Part shown: in pieces, positions 43,853 through 52,093 of the stretch
How the letters are laid out: every line of letters begins with the position of its first letter
How positions within the stretch are numbered: position 1 is the stretch's first letter
Assembly: GCF_015670795.1 (NCBI RefSeq)
Contig: NZ_JADPCJ010000001.1
Location: forward strand, 144,710 to 208,709
DNA length: 64,000 nucleotides
Source of the DNA: Collinsella aerofaciens
Lineage (GTDB): Bacteria; Actinomycetota; Coriobacteriia; Coriobacteriales; Coriobacteriaceae
Reading direction: 5' to 3'
Program-made: the position numbers and the translations under genes
The notes under the pieces: generated by a model
Databases searched by the model: none
Seen by the model: only the letters and a program-made list of their open reading frames with translations
Told to the model about the DNA's origin: nothing

Positions 43853-46159
43853 ATGGCAGAAACCAGCAAAAAGATGCAGATCGTGTTTGCCTCGGCCGAG
43901 TGCGCACCGTTTGTTAAGACCGGTGGCCTCGGCGACGTGGCGGGCTCGCTGCCTGCGGCGCTCGTGCGCGCCGGCGCCGAGGTTATCGTGATGGTGCCCA
44001 AGTACGCCACCATCAAGGACGAGTACAAGGCGCAGATGGAGCACTTCTCCGACTTTTACGTGAGCCTGGGCTGGCGCAATGAGTACTGTGGACTCGAGAA
44101 GCTCGAGCACGACGGCGTCACCTATATGTTCGTGGACAACGAGCGCTACTTTGCGCGCGACTATCCGTACGGCTTCTTTGACGACGGCGAGCGCTTCGCG
44201 TTCTTCTCCAAGGCCATCACCGAGAGCCTGCAGCACCTGCCGGCCGGCTTTGAGTGCGACATCCTGCATTGCAACGACTGGCAGACGGCACTGGCACCAG
44301 TGTTCTTACGCGAGTTCTACCAGGGCCTGCCGCTGTACGACCGCGTCAAGACCGTGTTCTCGATCCACAACGTGGCGTTCCAGGGCCAGTTTAGCGACAC
44401 CGTGATGGAGGACATCCTGGGTGTGGCGCATATTCCGGCGGCCGCCTCGCAGCTGCGCTGCGACGCCTGCAGCATCAACTACATGCTGGGCGCGCTGCAC
44501 TATGCCGACGCCATCACAACGGTGAGCCCCACCTATGCGGGCGAGATCCAGACACCCGAGTTTGGCGAGGGCCTGGACGGCGTGCTGCGCGAGCGTTCCT
44601 ACGCGCTGCAGGGCATCCTCAACGGCATTGACGTGGCGGCCTTTGACCCGGCAACCGACAAGCGCATTGCCGCCAACTACACGGTTGAGGACCGTGGGGG
44701 CAAGGCCGTGTGCAAGACCAAGCTGCAGGAAGAGCTGGGGCTCGAGGTTCGCGACGACCGCCCGCTTATGGTGATGGTCACGCGCCTGACGCGCCAGAAG
44801 GGCATGGACCTGGTCATGTACGCGCTCGACCGAATCCTGTCCGGCGGCGTTCAGGTGGCCGTGCTGGGTACCGGCGACCGCGACTACGAGGACGGCCTGC
44901 GCTACTTCCAGGACAAGTACCCCGGCACCATGGCCGCGCGCATCGAGTTCGATCCTGCGCTGTCGCAGCGCATGTACGCCGCCGCCGATATGTTCCTGAT
45001 GCCTTCGAAGTTTGAGCCCTGCGGCCTGTCGCAGATCATCGCCATGCGCTACGGCACTCTGCCTATCGTACGCGAGACCGGTGGCCTGAAGGACACCGTG
45101 CAGCCGTACAACGAGTTTACCGGCGAGGGCACGGGCTTCTCGTTTAGCAACTTTAACGGCGACGAGATGGGCGACGCGGTGTTCCGCGCGGCACGCCTGT
45201 TCTGGGACAACCGCGATGCCTGGAACCAGCTGGTCACGCAGGCCATGAGCCAGGACTTTAGCTGGACGCGCTCGGCCGACAAGTATCTGGACCTGTACTT
45301 CTTTATGCATCCGGAGATTGAGAGGCCGGCGGCTGTGGAGGCTGCTGCGGCTGTGGCGCCCGTTAAGGAGCCCGCTGCCGCCGAGGCGCCCAAGGCCGAG
45401 GAGAAGCCGGCTGCCGATGCCGAAGTTAAGCCCGCAGCAAAACCTGCCGCCAAGAAGACGACCACCCGCAAGACAACGGCTAAGAAGACCACGACAACGA
45501 AGGCCGCTGCGAGCAAGACCACCGCTGCCAAGGTAACTACTGCCAAGGCAACTACTGCCAAGGCATCGACCACGCGTAAGCGCACGGCCGCCGCTGCCAA
45601 GAAGACCGCCGAGGCTGAGGCCGCTCCCGAGGTAAAGGCCGAGGCTAAGCCTGCGGCAAAGGCTCCGGACAAGACCGCTGCCAAGAAGGCGACCGCGTCC
45701 AAGACCACGACCGCCAAGAAGGCCACGGCTACGAAGTCGACGACGACCAAAGCTGCTACGACGAAGGCCGCCGCGAAGACGACGGCGAAGACGACCGCGA
45801 AGGCCGCCGCAAAGCCGGCCGCCAAAGTCGAGGAGACACCCGCCGAGTCCAAGGCCGAGCCCGCTGTCGAGGCAAAGCCGGCCGCCAAGACCACCACGCG
45901 CAAGCGCACCACGACGACGGCGAAGAAGACCACAACCAAGGCTGCGGCTCCCAAGGCAAAGGCTAAGGCCGAGGAAAAGCCCGCGGTAAAGGGCGAGCCG
46001 GCGCCGAAGGCCGCCGAGGTCAAGACCGCTCCGAAGGCTACGGCAAAGACCGAGCCCGCAAAGGAGGCCCCGGTCTCCCCCGCCACTCCGGCCGAGGAAA
46101 AGGCTCCGACCAAGAAGACCTCCGTCCGTAAGGCAACGGCCACCCGCAAGCGTCGCTAG
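43853..46159 (+). CDS. glgA: Glycogen synthase with 280-residue Lys/Ala/Thr tail
   Basis: This 768-residue protein starts at ATG 43853, behind GGGAG. Residues 1-488 are a complete GT5 ADP-glucose starch synthase: KTGGLGDVAGSLPAALV, HNVAFQGQFSD, VTRLTRQKGMDLV and PSKFEPCGLSQIIAMRYGT. Residues 489-768 are Lys, Ala, Thr, Pro and Glu only in effect, with many TTAKKA/KPAAK units like histone H1 or AlgP tails. The tail roughly adds 60% to the enzyme length. It could bind polyanions or be polyphosphorylated; that is inference. Confidence 0.95.
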   Translation: MAETSKKMQIVFASAECAPFVKTGGLGDVAGSLPAALVRAGAEVIVMVPKYATIKDEYKAQMEHFSDFYVSLGWRNEYCGLEKLEHDGVTYMFVDNERYFARDYPYGFFDDGERFAFFSKAITESLQHLPAGFECDILHCNDWQTALAPVFLREFYQGLPLYDRVKTVFSIHNVAFQGQFSDTVMEDILGVAHIPAAASQLRCDACSINYMLGALHYADAITTVSPTYAGEIQTPEFGEGLDGVLRERSYALQGILNGIDVAAFDPATDKRIAANYTVEDRGGKAVCKTKLQEELGLEVRDDRPLMVMVTRLTRQKGMDLVMYALDRILSGGVQVAVLGTGDRDYEDGLRYFQDKYPGTMAARIEFDPALSQRMYAAADMFLMPSKFEPCGLSQIIAMRYGTLPIVRETGGLKDTVQPYNEFTGEGTGFSFSNFNGDEMGDAVFRAARLFWDNRDAWNQLVTQAMSQDFSWTRSADKYLDLYFFMHPEIERPAAVEAAAAVAPVKEPAAAEAPKAEEKPAADAEVKPAAKPAAKKTTTRKTTAKKTTTTKAAASKTTAAKVTTAKATTAKASTTRKRTAAAAKKTAEAEAAPEVKAEAKPAAKAPDKTAAKKATASKTTTAKKATATKSTTTKAATTKAAAKTTAKTTAKAAAKPAAKVEETPAESKAEPAVEAKPAAKTTTRKRTTTTAKKTTTKAAAPKAKAKAEEKPAVKGEPAPKAAEVKTAPKATAKTEPAKEAPVSPATPAEEKAPTKKTSVRKATATRKRR

Positions 46160-46189
46160 TCTGGACGATTAAAACTTAATCCAACGCAA

Positions 46190-46218
46190 AAGAGGGCGCC
46201 CCAACCAGGCGCCCTCTT
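46190..46218 (+). terminator. Terminator after glgA
   Basis: An 11-bp stem AAGAGGGCGCC / GGCGCCCTCTT with a 7-base loop is followed by CTTGG. A second GAGGGCG nearby belongs to the flank of element E2. Confidence 0.8.
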
Positions 46219-46248
46219 CTTGGTTGAACTTCTGCGTTAAAAAGAGGG

Positions 46249-46380
46249 CGGTTTACTACGACAAAATGGCTCAGGCCGACCACGGCGAGTAATCTACGAA
46301 ATTGACAACGCTTCTACCTGCGGTTTTAGTATCACAAAAATGACCGTGGTTAAGATCATTCAATTCGTCGTAGTAAACCG
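46249..46380. repeat. E2: 132-bp inverted-repeat element with conserved core
   Basis: A 14-bp perfect terminal inverted repeat (CGGTTTACTACGAC, 46249-46262 and 46367-46380) encloses the core TCTACCTGCGGTTTTA at 46313-46328. An inner pair ACCACGG / CCGTGGT lies symmetrically, about 29 bases from each end. Confidence 0.78.
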
Positions 46381-46445
46381 ATGTACTTTTGTTTGACAAC
46401 AAATAGTATCCGTCTGGGCGTTTTCGAATACCGCGAAAATTTGGA

Positions 46446-46487
46446 TGGTAAAACGATTTTCTAGGACAACCGTTCGCCGATGGTAAA
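46446..46487 (+). promoter_or_regulatory. Two TGGTAAA sites upstream of the debranching fusion gene
   Basis: GGATGGTAAAACG (site at 46446-46452) and CGATGGTAAACGG (46481-46487) resemble the sites upstream of glgB, one of which reads GCGATGGTAAAA on the minus strand. Confidence 0.45.
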
Positions 46488-46587
46488 CGGATGTTGTTTA
46501 TACAGCCTGTGTACAACAGATATACTTACATCCTGTGCGTAAAGCCCATGGCCCGCAGGCCGTGATTCTATTGAACTGGACCGTATT

Positions 46588-49500
46588 ATGAGATTGATTC
46601 ACAACAGCCGTCTACCGCAGTTTCGCACTCCTTTTGGCGCCGTGACCGCTGGAACTTCTGTTTCGCTCTCGGTGATTTTGGAGGATGCCGACCCCAACCA
46701 GGCAACGCTCACCCTGCGTACCTGGGTCGATGAAATCGGTGAGTCTCTGTACCCCATGACGCACGAGGGCGACGGCATATTTACCGTAGAGCTTGAGTGC
46801 ACTGAGCCCTGTCTTATCTGGTACAGCTTTATCTGCAATATCGAGGGCCAGCCCGAGGTCCGCTTGGGTGCACCGCAGGGCCGCACCGGCGGCGAGGGCG
46901 TAACCTACGACTACGCCGAGGTCCCGTCGTTCCAGATTACCGTCTACAAGCACCGCGAGAACCGTCCCACCTGGTACGAGCGGGGCATGGTCTACCAGAT
47001 CTTCCCCGACCGCTATGCCCGCGACGAGCATTGGCGCGAGCGTACGCTGGCCGAGATCGAAAAACCGCGCAACGGAATCCAGCGCCGCATGGTCGAGGAC
47101 TGGAACGAGCCGCCCGAGTACGAGCGTGCCGAAGACGGCTCCATCAAGACCTGGGATTTTTACGGCGGCTCGCTCAAGGGTATCCAAAATGACCTGCCCC
47201 GCATTGCCGAGCTAGGCTTTACGGCCATCTACCTCAACCCCATCTTTGAGGCCGCGAGCAACCACCGCTACGACACGGCCGATTACACCAAGATCGACCC
47301 GATTCTGGGCACCGAGCAGGACTTTACGGAGCTGTGCCAGGCGGCCGAGAAGCTCGGCATTTCTATCATCCTGGACGGCGTCTTCAACCACACGGGCGAC
47401 GATTCGATCTACTTTAACCGCTACGGCAATTATCCCGGCGTCGGTGCTTGGCAGAGCGAGGACTCGCCGTGGCGCGATGCGTTTTACTTCCATGAAGACG
47501 GTTCGTATGACTGCTGGTGGGGCGTGGGCAACATGCCCGCCATCAACGAGAGCTCCGAACTGGTGCGCGAGCGGCTCCTGGGCAAGGACGGCGTGATCCG
47601 CAAATGGCTGCGCGCCGGTGCCCATGGTTGGCGCCTGGACGTGGCCGACGAGCTTTCCGACGACTTCCTTGCCGAAATCAAAAAGGCCGTGCTCGCCGAG
47701 AAGCCCGACGCACTGCTGCTCGGCGAGGTCTGGGAAGACGCCTCCAACAAGATCAGCTATGGCCACCTGCGCCGCTACCTGCAGGGCTCTGAGCTCGACT
47801 CCGCTATGGACTACCCCTTCCGCGACATGGTCATCGGCTTTTTGATGGGCTACAAGAATGCCTATCAAGCTGCTGAGGACATCGAGACCCTGCGCGAGAA
47901 CTACCCGCGCGAGGCACTGGCCTGCGCGCTCAATCTGCTTTCGAGCCACGACCGCCCGCGCATTATCTCGGTGCTCGGTGGTGGCCCCGACGAGTCGCAG
48001 CTGCCCGAGAGCGAGCGCAGCAAATGGCGCCTGGACGAGAACTCGATGGGCCTGGCCAAGAGCCGTTTTTGGTTGGCAACGCTCATGCAGATGACCTTCC
48101 CAGGAGTGCCCTCGATCTATTATGGCGACGAGTACGGCCTGGAGGGCCTCACCGATCCGGGCAATCGCCGTACCCTGCCGACCAAGGACCAGCTCCACGA
48201 CTTCGATACGTTGGCCATCGTTAAGAACGCGTCTGCTGTGCGCCGCGCGCTACCCTTTATGGTCAATGGCGAGATCAAGGCCTTCGCTCTCAACGACGAC
48301 GTCTTGGCCTACACCCGCACGGGCAAAGACGGCGAGGCCGCGACGGTTATCATCAACCGCAGCCTGCGCAATTCGCACTGCGTGACGATCCCGGCGCTCG
48401 GCGAATGTGCTAGCGACGTGATCAGCGGACACGAGTGCGAAATCCACAACGGCACAGTCACGCTCGACCTGTACTCGCTGGGCTCTTCGATCATCTATCA
48501 CCATGCCGAGAAGCGCCTGCAGGAGCCGCTCGATCATGGCGCGGGCGTCGTGTGCCACATCACCTCGGTGCCGACCGATGACGGCAAGCCCGGCACAATC
48601 GGTGCGCCCACGCGTCGATTTATCGATCACCTGGCCGCCATGGGCATGCGCTACTGGCAGGTCCTGCCCGTCAATCCTACGGACTTCTTCCGCTCCCCCT
48701 ATGCCGGCCCCTCGGCCTTTGCAGGCAATATCGACCTGCTGCCCGAGAGCCACGAGGAGCTGGCCGCCGACTTCGTCACCTGGAAGGCCCGCGGCGGCGA
48801 GGATGCCGACCCGCTGTACACGGCGTTTAAACATCGCAACGCCGACTGGCTCGAGAAGTACTGCGTCTACATGGCGGTAAAGAAGCACTTTGAGGGACTG
48901 TCGCGCCACGATTGGCCGGCGGATGTCGCGCGCTACAACGAGTACCTGATCGATGACAAGCGATTCCACGACGAGGCCGAGCTGCAGGCGTACATGCAGT
49001 ATCGCTTTGACCTTGCCTGGTGCGAGCTTATGAACTATGCACACAAGAAGGGCATCGAGGTCATCGGCGATATCCCGATGTATGTCTCGGACGATTCGGC
49101 CGACGCGTGGAGCGAGCCCGAAAACTTCTGGCTATCCGACACCGGCAAGGCGATTGAAATTTCGGGCGCGCCGCCCGACAACTTTGCGCCCGAGGGCCAG
49201 GTGTGGGGAAACCCCACCTTCCGCTGGGATCACATGAAGAAGAACGGCTATCGCTGGTGGATGGATCGCCTGCGTCGTGCGTTCGCGCTCTACGACCGTG
49301 TGCGCCTGGACCACTTCCTGGGTTTCCACAGCTACTTTAGCATCCCCGCCGGCGAGGCCTGTGCCGACGGCCGCTGGCTTGCGGGACCAGGCAAAGACCT
49401 GTTCCAGACCGCCTACGACGAGCTGGGTCCGCTCAACTTTATCGTCGAGGATCTAGGCTATCTGACGCCTGGCGTTCGCGCCATGGCTTCGACCTGCGGT

Positions 49501-49884
49501 TTCCCCGGCATGGACGTGCTGGAGTTTAGCAACTACGACGTTCGCTGCGGAATTCATCCCACGCCTGGCAAGATCCTGTACACCTCGACGCACGACACCT
49601 CGACGCTTGCCGGATGGTGCACGCATTCCTTTGCGGGCGGCGACGACCCGAGCGGCATTGCATTGGCAAGCGAGCTCATGGGCGATGCCCTGGCAAGCGA
49701 TGCTCCGCTCGTGATGATGCCGCTGCAGGACGTGCTGGGGCTGGGCGACGATGCACGTATGAACGTGCCGGGCGTGGCCACGGGCAACTGGACCTGGCAG
49801 GCGCAGGAGGCCGACATTGCTGCGGCTGAGGAGAAAACTGCGAAGCTCCTGCGCAGCACCCATAGATTCTGGGGCGAAGCGTGA
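46588..49884 (+). CDS. GH13 glycogen debranching/amylase - GH77 4-alpha-glucanotransferase fusion
   Basis: This 1098-residue protein carries two enzymes. Residues 1-630 are a GH13 enzyme with an N-terminal carbohydrate-binding-like domain, then MVYQIFPDRYARDEH, DGVFNHTGDDS, GWRLDVADEL, LLGEVWED and LLSSHDRPR. From about 637 a GH77 (MalQ) enzyme begins (GVVCHITSVPT), with VIGDIPMYVSDDSADAW, VRLDHFLGFHSYFSIP, FIVEDLGYLTPGVRAM and STHDTSTLAGW. Together they would hydrolyse and rearrange alpha-glucans from glycogen or maltodextrin. No signal peptide is seen, so it acts in the cytoplasm. Confidence 0.92.
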   Translation: MRLIHNSRLPQFRTPFGAVTAGTSVSLSVILEDADPNQATLTLRTWVDEIGESLYPMTHEGDGIFTVELECTEPCLIWYSFICNIEGQPEVRLGAPQGRTGGEGVTYDYAEVPSFQITVYKHRENRPTWYERGMVYQIFPDRYARDEHWRERTLAEIEKPRNGIQRRMVEDWNEPPEYERAEDGSIKTWDFYGGSLKGIQNDLPRIAELGFTAIYLNPIFEAASNHRYDTADYTKIDPILGTEQDFTELCQAAEKLGISIILDGVFNHTGDDSIYFNRYGNYPGVGAWQSEDSPWRDAFYFHEDGSYDCWWGVGNMPAINESSELVRERLLGKDGVIRKWLRAGAHGWRLDVADELSDDFLAEIKKAVLAEKPDALLLGEVWEDASNKISYGHLRRYLQGSELDSAMDYPFRDMVIGFLMGYKNAYQAAEDIETLRENYPREALACALNLLSSHDRPRIISVLGGGPDESQLPESERSKWRLDENSMGLAKSRFWLATLMQMTFPGVPSIYYGDEYGLEGLTDPGNRRTLPTKDQLHDFDTLAIVKNASAVRRALPFMVNGEIKAFALNDDVLAYTRTGKDGEAATVIINRSLRNSHCVTIPALGECASDVISGHECEIHNGTVTLDLYSLGSSIIYHHAEKRLQEPLDHGAGVVCHITSVPTDDGKPGTIGAPTRRFIDHLAAMGMRYWQVLPVNPTDFFRSPYAGPSAFAGNIDLLPESHEELAADFVTWKARGGEDADPLYTAFKHRNADWLEKYCVYMAVKKHFEGLSRHDWPADVARYNEYLIDDKRFHDEAELQAYMQYRFDLAWCELMNYAHKKGIEVIGDIPMYVSDDSADAWSEPENFWLSDTGKAIEISGAPPDNFAPEGQVWGNPTFRWDHMKKNGYRWWMDRLRRAFALYDRVRLDHFLGFHSYFSIPAGEACADGRWLAGPGKDLFQTAYDELGPLNFIVEDLGYLTPGVRAMASTCGFPGMDVLEFSNYDVRCGIHPTPGKILYTSTHDTSTLAGWCTHSFAGGDDPSGIALASELMGDALASDAPLVMMPLQDVLGLGDDARMNVPGVATGNWTWQAQEADIAAAEEKTAKLLRSTHRFWGEA

Positions 49885-49928
49885 TAAAACCCCGGATATA
49901 GGGTACAGTTACAGCTGTTTGAATTTTT

Positions 49929-49950
49929 GCGGGCAGAGTGATCTGCCCGC
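49929..49950 (+). terminator. Hairpin after the debranching fusion gene
   Basis: A 9-bp stem GCGGGCAGA / TCTGCCCGC with a 4-base loop is followed by TTTGTG, a moderate terminator that also precedes the next gene. Confidence 0.65.
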
Positions 49951-49972
49951 TTTGTGCTGAAAAGGAAGTATT

Positions 49973-50209
49973 ATGGCGCGCTACGATTACAAGTGCACGA
50001 GCTGCGGCAACGTGTTTGAGGTTGAGCATCCCATGACCGAGACGCCCGAGGTCGTATGCCCCAGCTGCGGTGCCCCGGCATCCAAGACGTTCTCGGCCAG
50101 CGGCATTAAGTTCGACGGCAGCGGTTTCTACAACACCGACCAGCGCAGTGGCGGCTCCAGCACCAGCGCCACCAACGGCTGCTGCGCCAACTGCCCGCAT
50201 AATCACTAG
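49973..50209 (+). CDS. FmdB-family zinc-ribbon protein
   Basis: This 78-residue protein has two cysteine pairs, YKCTSCGNVFEV and VVCPSCGAPASK, the FmdB/CxxC_CxxC zinc ribbon. A Ser/Gly-rich region and a CCANCPHNH tail add more metal ligands. The family is often called regulatory but the function is unsettled. Confidence 0.85.
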   Translation: MARYDYKCTSCGNVFEVEHPMTETPEVVCPSCGAPASKTFSASGIKFDGSGFYNTDQRSGGSSTSATNGCCANCPHNH

Positions 50210-50217
50210 AAACCAAT

Positions 50218-50249
50218 CAGCCCCGCGACCGAAACCAATCGCGGGGCTG
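50218..50249 (+). terminator. Terminator after the zinc-ribbon gene
   Basis: An 11-bp stem CAGCCCCGCGA / TCGCGGGGCTG with a 10-base loop is followed by ATTCTTT. Confidence 0.8.
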
Positions 50250-50277
50250 ATTCTTTAGCTACCCAGGTTTCCTTATG

Positions 50278-50344
50278 AGTTGCGGTGAAATAGTTCCTGA
50301 ATCGGCCCATCCAACGGCCAAACAGGAACTATTCCACCGCAACT
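50278..50344. repeat. AGTTGCGGTGAAATA hairpin, copy 1
   Basis: Arms 50278-50299 and 50323-50344 pair at 21 of 22 positions around a 23-base loop that itself holds GGCC repeats. The first 15 bases recur in copy 2. Confidence 0.75.
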
Positions 50345-50400
50345 TTTCTATAGACGAGATTTCGGGCTGATGCTATGTATGTAACATTTCAAAACTCTGC

Positions 50401-50532
50401 CGGATTACGGGGCTGAATTGACAACCTCTATCCATTCCGGTCATTTGCAAATTTCAACAAGCCATCTACCTGCGGTTTTATTTAGGCCATTTTTGCTATG
50501 GCCGGACATCACCAATCTGGCCCCGTAATCCG
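50401..50532. repeat. E3: 132-bp inverted-repeat element with conserved core
   Basis: A 13-bp perfect terminal inverted repeat (CGGATTACGGGGC, 50401-50413 and 50520-50532) encloses TCTACCTGCGGTTTTA at 50465-50480. The terminal repeat differs from those of E1 and E2 yet both arms changed together. Confidence 0.78.
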
Positions 50533-50619
50533 CCCTACTTTTGATAGCAGCAAGTTTGAGACAGAGCTATTTTTACCACTCAATACCGCTATTGCGATCT
50601 CCGCTCGCATGACCGCCTG

Positions 50620-50686
50620 AGTTGCGGTGAAATAAGGACTGTTTAGCAGGTAGAAGCAGCTTTTCAATCCCTATTTCACCGCAACT
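50620..50686. repeat. AGTTGCGGTGAAATA hairpin, copy 2
   Basis: Arms 50620-50634 and 50672-50686 are perfect 15-bp complements. It ends six bases after the rsmB stop on the other strand and may serve as its terminator. Confidence 0.75.
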
Positions 50687-50692
50687 TAGTTG

Positions 50693-52093
50693 TTACTTGC
50701 GGACCAGGCGGGCGCAGAAGTGGCCGTCGTAGGAGTCGGCGTTTACCGGCACGCTTTGGAAAAGTCCGCGGTCGTTTTGGCGTACGGAGACGAGCTTCTT
50801 GGCTTGTTCAAACTCGGGGAGCTGCAGGATTTGCGCCTCGGAGAGGGGTACCAGTCTAAAGCCTGCGCCCTCAGGCGAAGCCAAAAACGCATCCACGACC
50901 TGCGCGTTCTCCTCATCAAAGACCGAACACGTCGCATATATGAGCTCGCCGCCGGCAGCTACGCGCGCGGCTGCTTCCTTGAGCATCGTCAGTTGCAGCT
51001 TGGGCAGCTCGCACGTCACATCGCTTTCGGCAAGGCGCCAGGGAATCTCGGGATGACGACGCATGGTTCCGGTGCCAGAGCATGGGGCATCGATAAACAC
51101 TGTATCGAACAGAACGGGTTTACCAAGCATCGCGTCGAACGACGTGAGGACCTCGTCAAGCTCGCAGGCATCGCCCGAAACCGTGCGAACACCCGTAATA
51201 CCCGCCTTATGCAGACGCGCGAGATTCTGGTCACACTTGCGATCGTGCAAATCGAGTGCAGTGTGCTGACGGTCGTAGCCGGCACGCTTAGCCTGGCACA
51301 TCATCACATACGTCTTGGTACCACGACCGGCGCCAATCTCTAGGCAGCGCCCGGGACGAGTAGCCGCAGTAGCGATAAGCTGAGCGTTAAGGTCCGAGGC
51401 CACGGCAGCCGCGCGCTCAAACACACCCGACGCAACCGTGGCCTGCGCATCGACCGGCGCATGGCAGCCCGGGAATACCGGCGCCACAAGCTGCGATAGG
51501 TACGGATCAGGCTTGGTTGCAAAGGCGTTCTCGTGCAAAGCGAGCGGCGCGGGCGCAAGATTTCCGGCAAAGTTGAGCGCGCCCTCGGGCGTATCGAACG
51601 AGGCCATAATGCGAGCGCACAGCCAGCGCGGCATGCCCATCAGGCGAGACAGGCGAACCAATCGGCGCTCGGACTCATCGGCATCCGCCGCAGTGGCAAA
51701 GTCCTCAACGTTGTCCGCAACCTTATGCAGCACGGCGTTCGCCAAACCGGCAGCCGATTTAGCGCCGCTGCGAACCAGCTCAACACCCTGGCTCACGGCA
51801 ACGCGGCCAGGGGTATGCAGGTAGAGCATCTCAAAGGCCGAGATGCGAAGCGCCATGCGAACACGCGGCGCGACCTTTTTGGGCTTATCGAGGAACTGAT
51901 CGAGCAGCTCGTCCAAAATGCCCTGCGTCGCGGCAACACCCAGTGCCAGGCGAGCGGCAAACGCGGAATCGCGCTGGTCAATAGCCTTGGCCGTAGCGCG
52001 AGCAGAGAGCACGTCACGCGCATACATGCCGCGACGGTCGGCCTCCATCAGCACATCGAGTGCGAGCTTGCGCGCGGGGGAAAGCTTGCTCAT
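50693..52093 (-). CDS. rsmB: 16S rRNA m5C967 methyltransferase
   Basis: This 466-residue enzyme has an N-terminal NusB-like helical domain (ARKLALDVLMEADRRGMYA) and a C-terminal SAM methyltransferase: LEIGAGRGTKTYVMM, VFIDAPCSGTGTMRRHPEI and IYATCSVFDEEN, supplying the two cysteines. ATG 52093 overlaps the fmt stop (ATGA). Confidence 0.93.
   Translation of the reverse strand: MSKLSPARKLALDVLMEADRRGMYARDVLSARATAKAIDQRDSAFAARLALGVAATQGILDELLDQFLDKPKKVAPRVRMALRISAFEMLYLHTPGRVAVSQGVELVRSGAKSAAGLANAVLHKVADNVEDFATAADADESERRLVRLSRLMGMPRWLCARIMASFDTPEGALNFAGNLAPAPLALHENAFATKPDPYLSQLVAPVFPGCHAPVDAQATVASGVFERAAAVASDLNAQLIATAATRPGRCLEIGAGRGTKTYVMMCQAKRAGYDRQHTALDLHDRKCDQNLARLHKAGITGVRTVSGDACELDEVLTSFDAMLGKPVLFDTVFIDAPCSGTGTMRRHPEIPWRLAESDVTCELPKLQLTMLKEAAARVAAGGELIYATCSVFDEENAQVVDAFLASPEGAGFRLVPLSEAQILQLPEFEQAKKLVSVRQNDRGLFQSVPVNADSYDGHFCARLVRK

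Larger units (their letters stand above)
46160..46587. other. Spacer between glgA and the debranching fusion gene
   Basis: The 428 bases hold the glgA terminator, repeat element E2 (46249-46380), two TGGTAAA sites and a run of AT-rich sequence leading to the next start. No gene is seen. Confidence 0.6.
50210..50692. other. Repeat-rich spacer between convergent genes
   Basis: The 483 bases hold the zinc-ribbon terminator, two AGTTGCGGTGAAATA hairpins (50278-50344, 50620-50686) and element E3 (50401-50532) between them. No gene is seen. Confidence 0.65.

Noticed and set aside
45320-46159. GlgA tail as a frameshift artefact
   Set aside because: The tail stays in frame with the enzyme, ends in a normal stop before a good terminator, and GlgB has a similar tail.
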